Source of the DNA: JACPHD01 sp964431805
Lineage (GTDB): Bacteria > Patescibacteriota > Patescibacteriia > Patescibacteriales > GWC2-42-12
Assembly (NCBI GenBank): GCA_964431805.1
Contig: CAYSKV010000002.1
Span: forward strand, 60,180-124,179
Direction: 5' to 3'
Length of the DNA stretch: 64,000 nucleotides
A model generated the notes under the pieces. The model was not told where the DNA came from, did no database searches, and saw only the letters and a program-made list of their open reading frames with translations. Below, piece after piece: positions 56,295 to 64,000 of the stretch. Position 1 is the first letter of the stretch. Each line of letters starts with the position of its first letter. The translations under genes were made by a program, and so were the position numbers.

Positions 56295-56590
56295 ACGGTT
56301 TGATTTAAAAATAAATAAGCTAAATAAATAACTGAAAAATTTTGGATAATTAAAAGCGGAATGCCGATTAGAAAATACCATTTTCTGATTTTATGGCGGA
56401 AAGCGAACATGCCGGCATAAACTCCAATACTGCCGAAAGCCGCTGCCAAAAAAAACATCACACCTTCAGAAATTCTTGATTCGTTAGGATTAGCCGACTT
56501 AATTTTATCTACGAGCATTATTAAAAAGGCTAAAACATTAATCGCAGAGAAAAAAATTAAGATGTAGAGAAGTTGATTGGGGATTAGCAT
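56291..56590 (-). CDS. DUF1294 membrane protein
   Basis: A 99-residue protein with four short hydrophobic segments. The pattern MLVDKIKSANPNESRISEGV, GSIGVYAGMFAFRHKIRKWYF and GIPLLII is that of DUF1294. The function is unknown. It overlaps the next gene by four bases. Confidence 0.8.
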   Translation of the reverse strand: MLIPNQLLYILIFFSAINVLAFLIMLVDKIKSANPNESRISEGVMFFLAAAFGSIGVYAGMFAFRHKIRKWYFLIGIPLLIIQNFSVIYLAYLFLNQTV

Positions 56591-56643
56591 AATAAAGAAT
56601 CTCTTTTTAGTATTTTATATAACATATCTAAATATATTAAATT

Positions 56644-57231
56644 TTAATGTTCTTTTAACATTTCTATTTTACTTACTATTATAAGAGGAATGGGTTTATC
56701 AAAAACGCCATCAACCCCCTCGATTTCACCAGTAACCAAAAAAGTATCTTTAGCCCAATCTATTTTTTGCGGGCTAATATTGGAGTAGGTTTTGAAAATA
56801 TAATCAAACCAATCACCGGAATTAAAAAAATTAGGGTCGTCTTTTGTGCCTAAATTTTTATCTAATAGCCAAAACCAATCACAATTGCTACCAGAATCTA
56901 CATTTTGGTGTTCATCATCAACAATACAAAATTTAATTCCATCACGCTGAGTTAAACTACTGGCAATTTTTGCTTGCCATTGTATTTTCTTTCCGACATA
57001 AGGAGTTTTTATTGAGCCATCAGTTTCATCTTTATCAAATAAAGAGTCTTTATTAACAACATCTGCATAACTTAGAATTATCGTTGAAACCGCATCTTTA
57101 TTTTCAGATATATTGTTTGTTGAAGTTGTTTGATTATTTTTTTTATTGTTTAAAGAAAAATTTGATGTGTTCGAAATTGAACACCCTGTTATTAATAGAC
57201 TTAAAATAAATATAAAATATATTATTTTCAT
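56644..57231 (-). CDS. Predicted lipoprotein
   Basis: A 195-residue protein with a lipobox LITGC at the end of its signal peptide (Cys 17). The mature part starts with an Asn/Ser-rich linker, then a compact domain with four Cys and KKIQWQAKIASS...FLVTGEIEGVDG. The function is unknown. It should be modified by the lgt product encoded at 28097. Confidence 0.75.
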   Translation of the reverse strand: MKIIYFIFILSLLITGCSISNTSNFSLNNKKNNQTTSTNNISENKDAVSTIILSYADVVNKDSLFDKDETDGSIKTPYVGKKIQWQAKIASSLTQRDGIKFCIVDDEHQNVDSGSNCDWFWLLDKNLGTKDDPNFFNSGDWFDYIFKTYSNISPQKIDWAKDTFLVTGEIEGVDGVFDKPIPLIIVSKIEMLKEH

Positions 57232-57237
57232 ACTTTT

Positions 57238-58110
57238 TTAATTACTATTTAGTCCAAAAGCTCTAGAACCTAATTTAATTTTAAATTTTTTTTCAAATTC
57301 AATAACTTCTCGAGCTGTTAAAGTTTTAGGCAAGGTTTGTAAAATCGTAAATTGAAATTTTTTAAAACAATCCGCATCCTTTTTTAGTAAATCGATTAAT
57401 TTTTGATTTCCGCCATGCTTTGTTTGAACATATTGTTTCCACCTTCCCCAAATACCATTTTCACCATAAGCAGACCCGATGTATTGATTGCCTGCACGAT
57501 TGTCGAGAATCAAGTATATTCCAGCCGCAGATGAAAGTAGTGTGCGCCACTCTCTGTTAGATTCTGGATTATTTATAATATGTTCAAGTTCGTTAAAATC
57601 TAAAGTGAAATCAAGAAAACCAGGAAATTCTTTAACATACCCCTTAGGTAATATCTCAAATATGTTTTTGTCATTTCTTTGGACGTATGCTAATGCGCCA
57701 GGACCCCACTCAATAACTATTCTATCTTTAAATTCCCTAAATCCGTTTATTTCTTCTAATTCATAATAGTAGTTACATCCTTTAAACATATCGCCATACT
57801 CTGGCAAATAAGCTTTTAATTTATTTTCATATTTTTTTTCTTTTGCATCGTATTTTCCAAGAACCTTAAATACTCCAATAAATTTTGCATATGTATTGCG
57901 CATGCCTACAAATGAGATCAAGTAATCGCAGTTATCAAAAATTGGTCTTGCTTGAAAACTTTGGTATAGATTGAATAATTTATAATTATTTAGAAATAAA
58001 CTATTAAAATCATGACCGCCTGCGTTATTTTTGTGTCTAACCAATTTAACGCTTTCTTTATTAAAGTCTATATTAGATTGATTGGATAAGAACGTTTTAA
58101 TTTTAAACAT
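57238..58110 (-). CDS. GIY-YIG nuclease family protein
   Basis: A 290-residue protein. The C-terminal domain (about 200-290) has the GIY-YIG pattern AGIYLILDNRAGNQYIGSA with a following Arg in GIWGRWKQY and a late Glu (EFEKKF). The N-terminal 190 residues match no family I can name. A TTG at 58137 would add nine residues; the ATG at 58110 was chosen. Homing-type nucleases of this fold are often mobile, but none of the usual partners is present. It could be a repair or defence nuclease. Confidence 0.72.
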   Translation of the reverse strand: MFKIKTFLSNQSNIDFNKESVKLVRHKNNAGGHDFNSLFLNNYKLFNLYQSFQARPIFDNCDYLISFVGMRNTYAKFIGVFKVLGKYDAKEKKYENKLKAYLPEYGDMFKGCNYYYELEEINGFREFKDRIVIEWGPGALAYVQRNDKNIFEILPKGYVKEFPGFLDFTLDFNELEHIINNPESNREWRTLLSSAAGIYLILDNRAGNQYIGSAYGENGIWGRWKQYVQTKHGGNQKLIDLLKKDADCFKKFQFTILQTLPKTLTAREVIEFEKKFKIKLGSRAFGLNSN

Positions 58111-58219
58111 AAAATTAATTAAATTTTGCCCCCCCAAATTACCAAAGGTTATAAAAAATTTTTAAAATAATTTTATTGAGCTCGTGAACCAAACATGACT
58201 TATTGGGCGATGTTTATTT

Positions 58220-58486
58220 TTACTTTTTACAATAAGCAAACCCTAATATGCCTTCGCCCTTATGGCAGACAATTTGGTTGGGGTCACTTACTTGATCACA
58301 ATACCATCCCCATCTTTCATTCATAGCTTGACATGTTTCAAAATTTTTAAATTTAGCGATGACATTACAATCACCGTTTGTTTTATTGCACAACATTAAA
58401 TCTGCGCCAAAATTATTTGCCATAAAAAAAATAATAATAGCGATTATAGCAATACCTAAAATAATAATTGAAAGTGTTTTTTTCAT
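58220..58486 (-). CDS. Small Cys-rich membrane-anchored protein
   Basis: An 88-residue protein: one N-terminal helix (about 4-22) and an outer domain with six cysteines (C.. spaced CNKTNGDC, TCQAMNERWGWYC, VCHKGEG, YCKK) that could form three disulfides. There is no family I recognise. It is a candidate secreted toxin-like or adhesive peptide, on composition only. Confidence 0.55.
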   Translation of the reverse strand: MKKTLSIIILGIAIIAIIIFFMANNFGADLMLCNKTNGDCNVIAKFKNFETCQAMNERWGWYCDQVSDPNQIVCHKGEGILGFAYCKK

Positions 58487-58583
58487 AAAATTATATTTAA
58501 GAATAAAATGTCACCCCATTATATATACAACCTTATACCTCTATTTTACGCCAATATTAAAGAACAGTAAATACGTGAGAATT

Positions 58584-60035
58584 CTATATTTTGCCCAAAT
58601 CCAAATTGTCATCAAACTTGATTTGTTTAACGAAATCAGGCATATGGCTAACCATTATCATGGCGCCTTCGTAATTATCAATCGCCTTAGCGATTATGGG
58701 AAGATGTCTAAAATTAATATGATTGGTCGGTTCGTCTAAAATTAAAAGTCCGGGTTGCATAAGCGTTAAACGCGCGAAAGAGAGTAAACCTTTTTGCCCT
58801 TCGGATAACTCGCCGACGATTCTGCCCATTAATTCTCCGCCAATTAAAAATCCGGCCGCAACCGAACGCATGGCCTGGGTGTCTGTGCCTTCGTTTAGGG
58901 CGCTCGAAAGCGAATCAAAAACCGTTTGGCTAAAATCTAAATTAGAAAAGTCTTGGCTGTAATAGCCGACGCGCACGCCTTCTAAAATTTTTGCGTGTTC
59001 ATTTTTTCCGCTGACGAGCGAGCGTAAAAACGTGCTCTTACCGACTCCGTTCGGACCGGTAACGATTAAATGCATTTTCTTACGAATTATTTTATCAACT
59101 TTTTTTATTAGCGGTTCATGATTATGAATAACTTTTACGCCGTCTATTTTAACGATTTCGCCGACGATGTCCTGGGCTTTAATACTAAACTCTCTGATAG
59201 TTTTATCTTCCTGCCTAACGTCAACCATATCTTCTTCAAGTTCGGCGGTTTCATCTTTTAATTTTTTTGCGAGTTTGCGCATTTTACCGCCCTTGTTGGC
59301 GAAAAAATTTACTTTTTCTTTTCTATCTATAATTTGTTTTTTAAGTTGGGCATTTTTTCTTTGTTCGCGTTCAACTCGTTTTGAAATTTCTTCTACTACT
59401 GAAAAATAATCGCCGACGTAGGTTTCAATTTTTTTTGTAAAAACGTCTAAATAAATAACGCCTTCGGTAAAACAATTTAAAAAATCCGCATCATGCGAAA
59501 TTACGATGACGGTTTTATCATACATGACTAAAAATTCAATTAAATGATCGATGCCGGCCTGATCTAAATTGTTAGTCGGCTCGTCGAGTAAAAGAATATC
59601 TGAATTTTGGATTAAAGCAAAAGCTAAAAGTAGTCTTGCTTGCTGGCCGCCAGAAAGATCGCCGACGCGCCGATCGGTCGGCACGTCTAAATTTACCGCT
59701 GTCATTACTTTAGAAATTTTACTGGCTAAATTGCCTGGCACTATTTCAAAAGCTTTAGAAAAATATTCGGTAACCGTTAAAGAAAAATCTTCGCGAGCCA
59801 TAACCTGCTTAGCCGTAGCTATCGTTGCTCCGTTAGTTATGGAAATACGGCCGGATTTAGGCTGTAAATCGCCCATAATTAAGTTAAACATTGAGCTTTT
59901 ACCTGCGCCGTTTTGCCCCATTAAAGTAATTTTTGCGCTTCGGCGCACGCTAAAACTAGCCTCATCTAATATAGGCTTGTCGTGCTGATATTCAAAACTT
60001 ACTTCATCAAATCGTAAAATTACTTCTTCGGCCAT
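58584..60035 (-). CDS. ABC-F family ATPase
   Basis: A 483-residue soluble protein with two ABC domains. The first has GQNGAGKSS and GDLSGGQQARLLLAFAL, and ILLLDEPTNNLD. The second has GPNGVGKST, GELSEGQKGLLSFARLTL and LLILDEPTNH. The interdomain linker (about 230-300) is charged and helical. ABC-F proteins act on the ribosome in translation or antibiotic protection; which one applies here is unclear. The second signature (LSEGQKG) is slightly off consensus. Confidence 0.9.
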   Translation of the reverse strand: MAEEVILRFDEVSFEYQHDKPILDEASFSVRRSAKITLMGQNGAGKSSMFNLIMGDLQPKSGRISITNGATIATAKQVMAREDFSLTVTEYFSKAFEIVPGNLASKISKVMTAVNLDVPTDRRVGDLSGGQQARLLLAFALIQNSDILLLDEPTNNLDQAGIDHLIEFLVMYDKTVIVISHDADFLNCFTEGVIYLDVFTKKIETYVGDYFSVVEEISKRVEREQRKNAQLKKQIIDRKEKVNFFANKGGKMRKLAKKLKDETAELEEDMVDVRQEDKTIREFSIKAQDIVGEIVKIDGVKVIHNHEPLIKKVDKIIRKKMHLIVTGPNGVGKSTFLRSLVSGKNEHAKILEGVRVGYYSQDFSNLDFSQTVFDSLSSALNEGTDTQAMRSVAAGFLIGGELMGRIVGELSEGQKGLLSFARLTLMQPGLLILDEPTNHINFRHLPIIAKAIDNYEGAMIMVSHMPDFVKQIKFDDNLDLGKI

Positions 60036-60042
60036 AAAAAAT

Positions 60043-60064
60043 AAAAAAGGCGCTTATTACGCCA
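60043..60064 (-). terminator. Terminator of the HI0933 family gene
   Basis: GGCG/CGCC stem with T/A tracts between 60041 and 60068. Confidence 0.5.
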
Positions 60065-60101
60065 TTAATTTTAGCTTAACATATTTTCTGAAAAAGTCTA
60101 G

Positions 60102-61337
60102 TTAAAAAATCACGCTCTCCCCGGCCGCGTACCCCGTGCTCCAGCAAATCTGTAAATTATAGCCGCCGGTCGGCCCGTCTAAATCTAATATTTCTCCGGC
60201 TAAATATAAATTTTTATAAATCTTAGAACGCATAGTTTTAGGGTCAACTTCTTTAATATCAACTCCGCCGGCCGTAATCATAGCTTTAGAAAAACTTTTT
60301 AACTCTTTAACTTCTAAAGTAAATTCTTTTAGGGCGTTTACTAAAGCCTGGCGTTCTAATTTAGTAATAGCGTTCACTTGTTTTTTTTCATTAATGCCAG
60401 TTAGCTTAATAATGACCGGCGCTAATTTCGGTGGTACTAAAGCGGTTAAATAATTTTTAAACATTTTATTAGCGGCGGAATGAAAATCGTTTTGTAATTT
60501 TTTATCTAACTGCGCGGCTTCAATTTCAGGCTTAAAATCAATACGCAAAAAAGTTGGCGTCGGGAGTAGCGCTCCGATCTTTTCGCTTAAATCAATAATC
60601 GCCGGTCCGCTAACGCCGTCAGAAGTAAAAATAATTTCTCCCATGCGGCTAATAATTTTTTTCTTATTTTCGTAAACGTTAAGTTTAATATCTTTTAAAC
60701 TTAAGCCTTCTAAATTTTTTATAAATTTTTCTTTTACGGTTACAGGGGTTAAAGCCGGCCTGGGCGTAATAATTTTATGCCCGAGATCGCTTAACCATTT
60801 ATAGCCGTCGCCAGTAGAGCCAGTTTCGGCGTAAGATTTACCGCCGGTAGTAATTATAAAATTTTTAGAAAAAATTTCTTCGCCATTTTCTAAAATTATT
60901 TTTTCTATTTTTTTGTCTTTAGTAATAACCTTTTTAACTTCCGCGTTAAGTTTAACTTCAACGCCGCTCTTTTTTAAATATTTTATTAGTGCCTGTTTTA
61001 TGTCGCTGGCTTTATCGCTTTTCGGAAAAATGCGACCGTTATCTTCTTCTTTAGATATTACGCCTAATCTCGCAAAAAAATTTATAGCGCTTTCGGCGCT
61101 AAACTTACTAAAAGCGGAAAATAAAAATTTATAATTTTTACCATAAACGCTAATCGTTTCTTTTTTATCGGCTAAAACGTTAGTAAAATTACATCTACCA
61201 TGTCCGGTCGCTAGCAATTTAATCCCTAGCTGATTATTTTTTTCAACTAAAAGCACGTGAGCGCCAAATTCGCCCGCGCGCGCAGCCGCCATCATGCCGG
61301 CCGGTCCGCCGCCAATTACTATGACATCGTAGATCAT
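60102..61337 (-). CDS. HI0933-like FAD flavoprotein
   Basis: A 411-residue soluble oxidoreductase. The N-terminal FAD motif is VIVIGGGPAGMMAAARAGEFG; ATGHGRCNFTN follows, and the C-terminal part has KAMITAGGVDIKEVDPKTM and GPTGGYNLQICWSTGYAAG, the signatures of the HI0933/YhiN/BaiN family. The substrate is unknown. It lies two bases from the preceding small gene. Confidence 0.88.
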   Translation of the reverse strand: MIYDVIVIGGGPAGMMAAARAGEFGAHVLLVEKNNQLGIKLLATGHGRCNFTNVLADKKETISVYGKNYKFLFSAFSKFSAESAINFFARLGVISKEEDNGRIFPKSDKASDIKQALIKYLKKSGVEVKLNAEVKKVITKDKKIEKIILENGEEIFSKNFIITTGGKSYAETGSTGDGYKWLSDLGHKIITPRPALTPVTVKEKFIKNLEGLSLKDIKLNVYENKKKIISRMGEIIFTSDGVSGPAIIDLSEKIGALLPTPTFLRIDFKPEIEAAQLDKKLQNDFHSAANKMFKNYLTALVPPKLAPVIIKLTGINEKKQVNAITKLERQALVNALKEFTLEVKELKSFSKAMITAGGVDIKEVDPKTMRSKIYKNLYLAGEILDLDGPTGGYNLQICWSTGYAAGESVIF

Positions 61338-61339
61338 AA

Positions 61340-61651
61340 TTATTTGCTAGATTTACGAGATGAGCCTTTTTTCTCCCAGGTTCTTTCAATATAAACTTTG
61401 CGCCAACATAAATCACCAAATAAAAATCCGGCCAAAGCGCCCAAGATATAAAATATCATCTGACTTAATGGTGAAAAAACACAACTACCATCAAAATATA
61501 TTACTTGATCCTGACTAAGAGCAGAGCTTAAAAAATTAACCTCAATTAATACTTGGACAATAAGACTTAGAAGCACGCCTAAAATTATGGCGGCTAATAA
61601 ATAAATCGTCTTTTTTAAAATGTCGGGTTTTCCCGGTTTGTCAAAATGCAT
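61340..61651 (-). CDS. Two-helix membrane protein, unknown
   Basis: A 103-residue protein with hydrophobic helices at about 14-38 and 63-80 and a basic C-terminus (ERTWEKKGSSRKSSK). No family is recognised. It is coupled by two bases to the HI0933-like gene. Confidence 0.6.
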   Translation of the reverse strand: MHFDKPGKPDILKKTIYLLAAIILGVLLSLIVQVLIEVNFLSSALSQDQVIYFDGSCVFSPLSQMIFYILGALAGFLFGDLCWRKVYIERTWEKKGSSRKSSK

Positions 61652-61688
61652 AATGTTGTTTATTAAATTTAATTATTTTTAAATTAAC

Positions 61689-63626
61689 TTAAACTGTAAA
61701 TCCAATTAACTTAGTTAACAACCATGCGATAATTATAAATAAAACTGAAAAAACAGGAACAAAAACATATTTCATTTTATCTTTTGGTTGCAATGTCCAA
61801 GATGAATATTTAGCAAATTTAAGCTGTCGGAATAATTCCCTATCTTCAACTTTAATTTTCCTTAGTATAATTACAAGAGTGAGAGATACAATAGCTCCTG
61901 AAATAAAAGGTGTAATAAACATAATTTCTTCAAATGATATATGTTTACTATAATCTATAAAATACTCCAATACTACAAGAATAAAAAACAAACTAATTAG
62001 AAATAGAGGAAAAAATACTACCAACAAAGATGAGGCGAGCTTTCTTTTCCAAAAATATCCTTTTTGTTTTATTTCGTTAAGCAATAAGTCGATATTTTTA
62101 TCTTTCTCTTTCGTATTAAAAAACCAAACTGTTATTATTAAAGCGAAAATTGTTAAACAATTAGATAATCCGATAACCCCAAGCTTCTTAAAATTATTTC
62201 TTAAATTCTTAAAAACAAGTAAGCCAGCTAAAATCCCAGCCAAAACAGAACTTAAAATAAATAAAATTATCCCAATAAATATTGAATAATCAGCTATAAA
62301 ATTTGAATAATAAGTTTTAATTGGAGCATGATTACTAATCCAAAGATCGTTTGTTAAAAATTTTGACGGAGCATTAATTTCTATTTTTGTATAATTTAAA
62401 AATTCATACAAGGATAAAAAATTTTCTACTGAATATGAATATTTTGAACCCTTGTAAAATTTTCCAACAAATTTTTCAAGATCATTATCAAAATATGGGG
62501 AGTTCCACTCATAATAACTAACTTTCGTATAATTTTTAATATCACTAAAAATTTCTGGTGAAACATAACCAAACACCCTAATAGTAGCTGGGACAATCTT
62601 TTCTCCATAAACACTTGTTGGAAGCAATGGAAAATATATATCTTTTATTGGAAATGTTACAAACACACCTTTTTGTTTGCTTAATATATTGTCAATTATT
62701 GAGGGATCACTTTTAATAATTGTTGTAAGCTCCTGCAAAAAATTATTGCTTTGTTGAGATTCTAAATAATCCCTTTCGTCTCCATGAGATTTTTTATAAG
62801 CTTCAAAAAATTCAGGATATTTTGATTGCAAACTATTCACCACATCAATAAATTTTTGATTAATGTTTCTAGAATCTGGAAAGCAACTCACCCAGTCCGA
62901 AGTAGGAAAACAAGAACTATAATAATTCAATAATACTTCCCTGATATATGAAACGGAAATATATTCTTGCGGCGGAGTTATCCAGGAAATTACAAAAGAA
63001 TAATTTTTTCCAATATAATTATTTAAAATTGGAATTGATCCTTTTTCTATTTTTAACCCTTTATTTTTTAAATAATCATAAATTCCATCAGCTGTTTTAG
63101 CAGTAATAATTTCTGAAATAACTCCCTCTTTTTCTAAATGTTCATAAACTGAAACGTCTGATTCAGTCGACCTTTCATATTCTGCTCCCCCTAGGGCGCC
63201 TTCGGTAAATCCAGTTGTCATATTATTTGATAGCATTTTCAACAAAACTGGAATTGTATATATTTGACTTGCCTGGAGACCTTGATTAATTATATTTAAA
63301 TAACTTTTTACTTTTGCTGAAATTTCTTCTCCATATAATCCAGGTAAATCTTTAAAAACATCAATAGTAATTTTTTGGGGTTCAACGGGGATGGGGAAAA
63401 GCCAGACTGCTCGATTATTATTTTGTCCATCAATCCCAATACTTATAATCATTTTTTGTATACCATCTTTATAGTTAATAAAAGCTTGCTGGTTACTTTC
63501 TTTTGAATAATCCCAGCTATGAGAATAAGGATCAAACTCTATTGCCATACCGTCTGCTAAGGCTACTCCTGGTGAGAATAAAAACACCATTAATAATGCA
63601 ACTACTAATTGTTTTTTTATATTCAT
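61689..63626 (-). CDS. DUF2330-like exported membrane protein
   Basis: A 645-residue protein with a signal peptide (about 1-24, cut near ALADG). The mature part begins GMAIEFDPYSHSWDYSKESNQQAFINYKDGIQKMIISI (two strands), and FPIPVEPQKITIDV follows, which is the pattern I associate with DUF2330. The last 200 residues hold about five or six membrane helices. The function is unknown; the outer domain may bind a ligand and signal to the membrane part. Confidence 0.68.
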   Translation of the reverse strand: MNIKKQLVVALLMVFLFSPGVALADGMAIEFDPYSHSWDYSKESNQQAFINYKDGIQKMIISIGIDGQNNNRAVWLFPIPVEPQKITIDVFKDLPGLYGEEISAKVKSYLNIINQGLQASQIYTIPVLLKMLSNNMTTGFTEGALGGAEYERSTESDVSVYEHLEKEGVISEIITAKTADGIYDYLKNKGLKIEKGSIPILNNYIGKNYSFVISWITPPQEYISVSYIREVLLNYYSSCFPTSDWVSCFPDSRNINQKFIDVVNSLQSKYPEFFEAYKKSHGDERDYLESQQSNNFLQELTTIIKSDPSIIDNILSKQKGVFVTFPIKDIYFPLLPTSVYGEKIVPATIRVFGYVSPEIFSDIKNYTKVSYYEWNSPYFDNDLEKFVGKFYKGSKYSYSVENFLSLYEFLNYTKIEINAPSKFLTNDLWISNHAPIKTYYSNFIADYSIFIGIILFILSSVLAGILAGLLVFKNLRNNFKKLGVIGLSNCLTIFALIITVWFFNTKEKDKNIDLLLNEIKQKGYFWKRKLASSLLVVFFPLFLISLFFILVVLEYFIDYSKHISFEEIMFITPFISGAIVSLTLVIILRKIKVEDRELFRQLKFAKYSSWTLQPKDKMKYVFVPVFSVLFIIIAWLLTKLIGFTV

Positions 63627-63650
63627 ATCTATAAAATATAAGCCCGTCTA

Positions 63651-63920
63651 TTAAATTATTTTTTTCCATCTAGCTAATTTCGGGATGCCCATAGTGAAAA
63701 ACACTGCTATAAAACCCGGCATACCCATTTCTTTTAATTTCCCCTTAACTAAATCTTGCATTTCCGTAACCGTCATATCAGGAGAGAAAAATGCGCCGTT
63801 TTTATAGCAGTAGCTACAATACATGGTTGACTTTGTGCCATCGGCGTTTGTGCCTCCGCCTTGCGGATCTTTTTTCATGGGCATACCGCAGCTTTGGCAA
63901 TTTTTGTAAACTTGTTCCAT
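63651..63920 (-). CDS. Zinc-ribbon protein of the CxxCGMP type
   Basis: An 89-residue protein: CQSCGMPMKKDPQGGGTNADG, then STMYCSYCYKNGAFFSPDMT and a helical C-terminus ending LARWKKII (motifs shown in parts). This pattern belongs to a putative zinc-ribbon family (PF12674-like). It is often found as a stand-alone protein of unknown role. GAGAGG lies about 10 bases before the ATG. Bases 63921-64000 hold no further gene. Confidence 0.8.
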   Translation of the reverse strand: MEQVYKNCQSCGMPMKKDPQGGGTNADGTKSTMYCSYCYKNGAFFSPDMTVTEMQDLVKGKLKEMGMPGFIAVFFTMGIPKLARWKKII

Positions 63921-64000
63921 ATTGTTTTGCCTCTCTTAACGAGGTAAATTTAAATAAGTTATAGTTAATTGCAATACGGTCGCGAACGAAACCCAAAGCA

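Noticed and set aside
63814..63996. 60-aa minus-strand frame at the window end
   Set aside because: Overlaps the zinc-ribbon gene in another frame and has no recognisable features.

Overview
The window is an AT-rich bacterial chromosome segment that looks like a member of the Candidate Phyla Radiation (Patescibacteria). This rests on the gene mix: compact housekeeping genes; many small membrane proteins; VanW, lamin-tail, matrixin and Kelch surface proteins; an archaeal-type UMP kinase; RNase J; a membrane H+-pyrophosphatase; a shortened UvrB and UvrC; and no visible biosynthetic operons. A more exact lineage cannot be fixed from sequence alone. Most genes lie on the minus strand. There is one 100-N assembly gap (14565-14664).

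Layout. 1-3.8 kb (+): partial DHH phosphoesterase, tRNA-Ile(UAU), tRNA-Val, Hsp20, DUF3006 and VanW proteins. 3.8-4.07 kb: a predicted minus-strand structured RNA and uvrB, with overlapping divergent promoters. 4-7.4 kb: uvrB and uvrC convergent, then ferredoxin. 7.5-11.6 kb (-): an operon of a small membrane protein, gyrA and a tandem-receiver response regulator. 11.7-15.3 kb: a giant secreted Kelch/propeller protein with near-identical 162-bp tandem repeats around the gap. 15.4-23.4 kb (-): MBL hydrolase, ftsK, a 51-aa peptide, acyl carrier protein, lamin-tail protein, UMP kinase and tRNA-Leu. 23.5-29.3 kb (+): DUF4870, ppsA, a cluster of four small genes with strong Shine-Dalgarno sites, lgt and rpsT. 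29.4-35.5 kb: holA, a LysW-like protein, murD, polA and a YdjM-like protein. 35.6-42.9 kb (-): tRNA-Ala, M23/LysM peptidase, RNase J, tRNA-Leu, oligopeptide-binding protein, secG, and infC-rpmI-rplT. 43-46.8 kb (-): NYN-domain gene with a leader hairpin, tRNA-Gly, tRNA-Leu(UAA), tmRNA, smpB, tig and a zinc-ribbon protein. 47-54.8 kb (-): hppA, nusA, an ICMT-like methyltransferase, DUF5661, rlmN, a Gmad2/GerMN protein and a DedA-PAP2 fusion coupled to a 38-aa basic peptide. 55-64 kb (-): matrixin protease, small membrane proteins, a lipoprotein, GIY-YIG nuclease, ABC-F ATPase, HI0933 flavoprotein and a DUF2330-like protein.

Functional themes. Trans-translation is complete and contiguous (smpB then ssrA). 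DNA replication and repair is represented by gyrA, polA with proofreading motifs, holA, ftsK and uvrBC. The cell envelope is served by lgt with at least one lipobox substrate, murD, an M23 amidase and several secreted adhesin-like proteins. Pyrophosphate and PEP energetics are suggested by hppA and ppsA.

The most unusual content is non-coding: (i) a predicted ~148-nt structured RNA with its own promoter and U-tract terminator; (ii) a four-copy bipartite hairpin family abutting 3' gene ends, with compensatory changes in its stems and stop codons inside the repeat; (iii) two copies of a gapless three-way-junction element; (iv) a ~145-bp two-copy structured repeat; (v) duplicated tRNA 3' tails beside tRNA-Ala and tRNA-Gly. 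All structure statements come from reading complementarity by eye.
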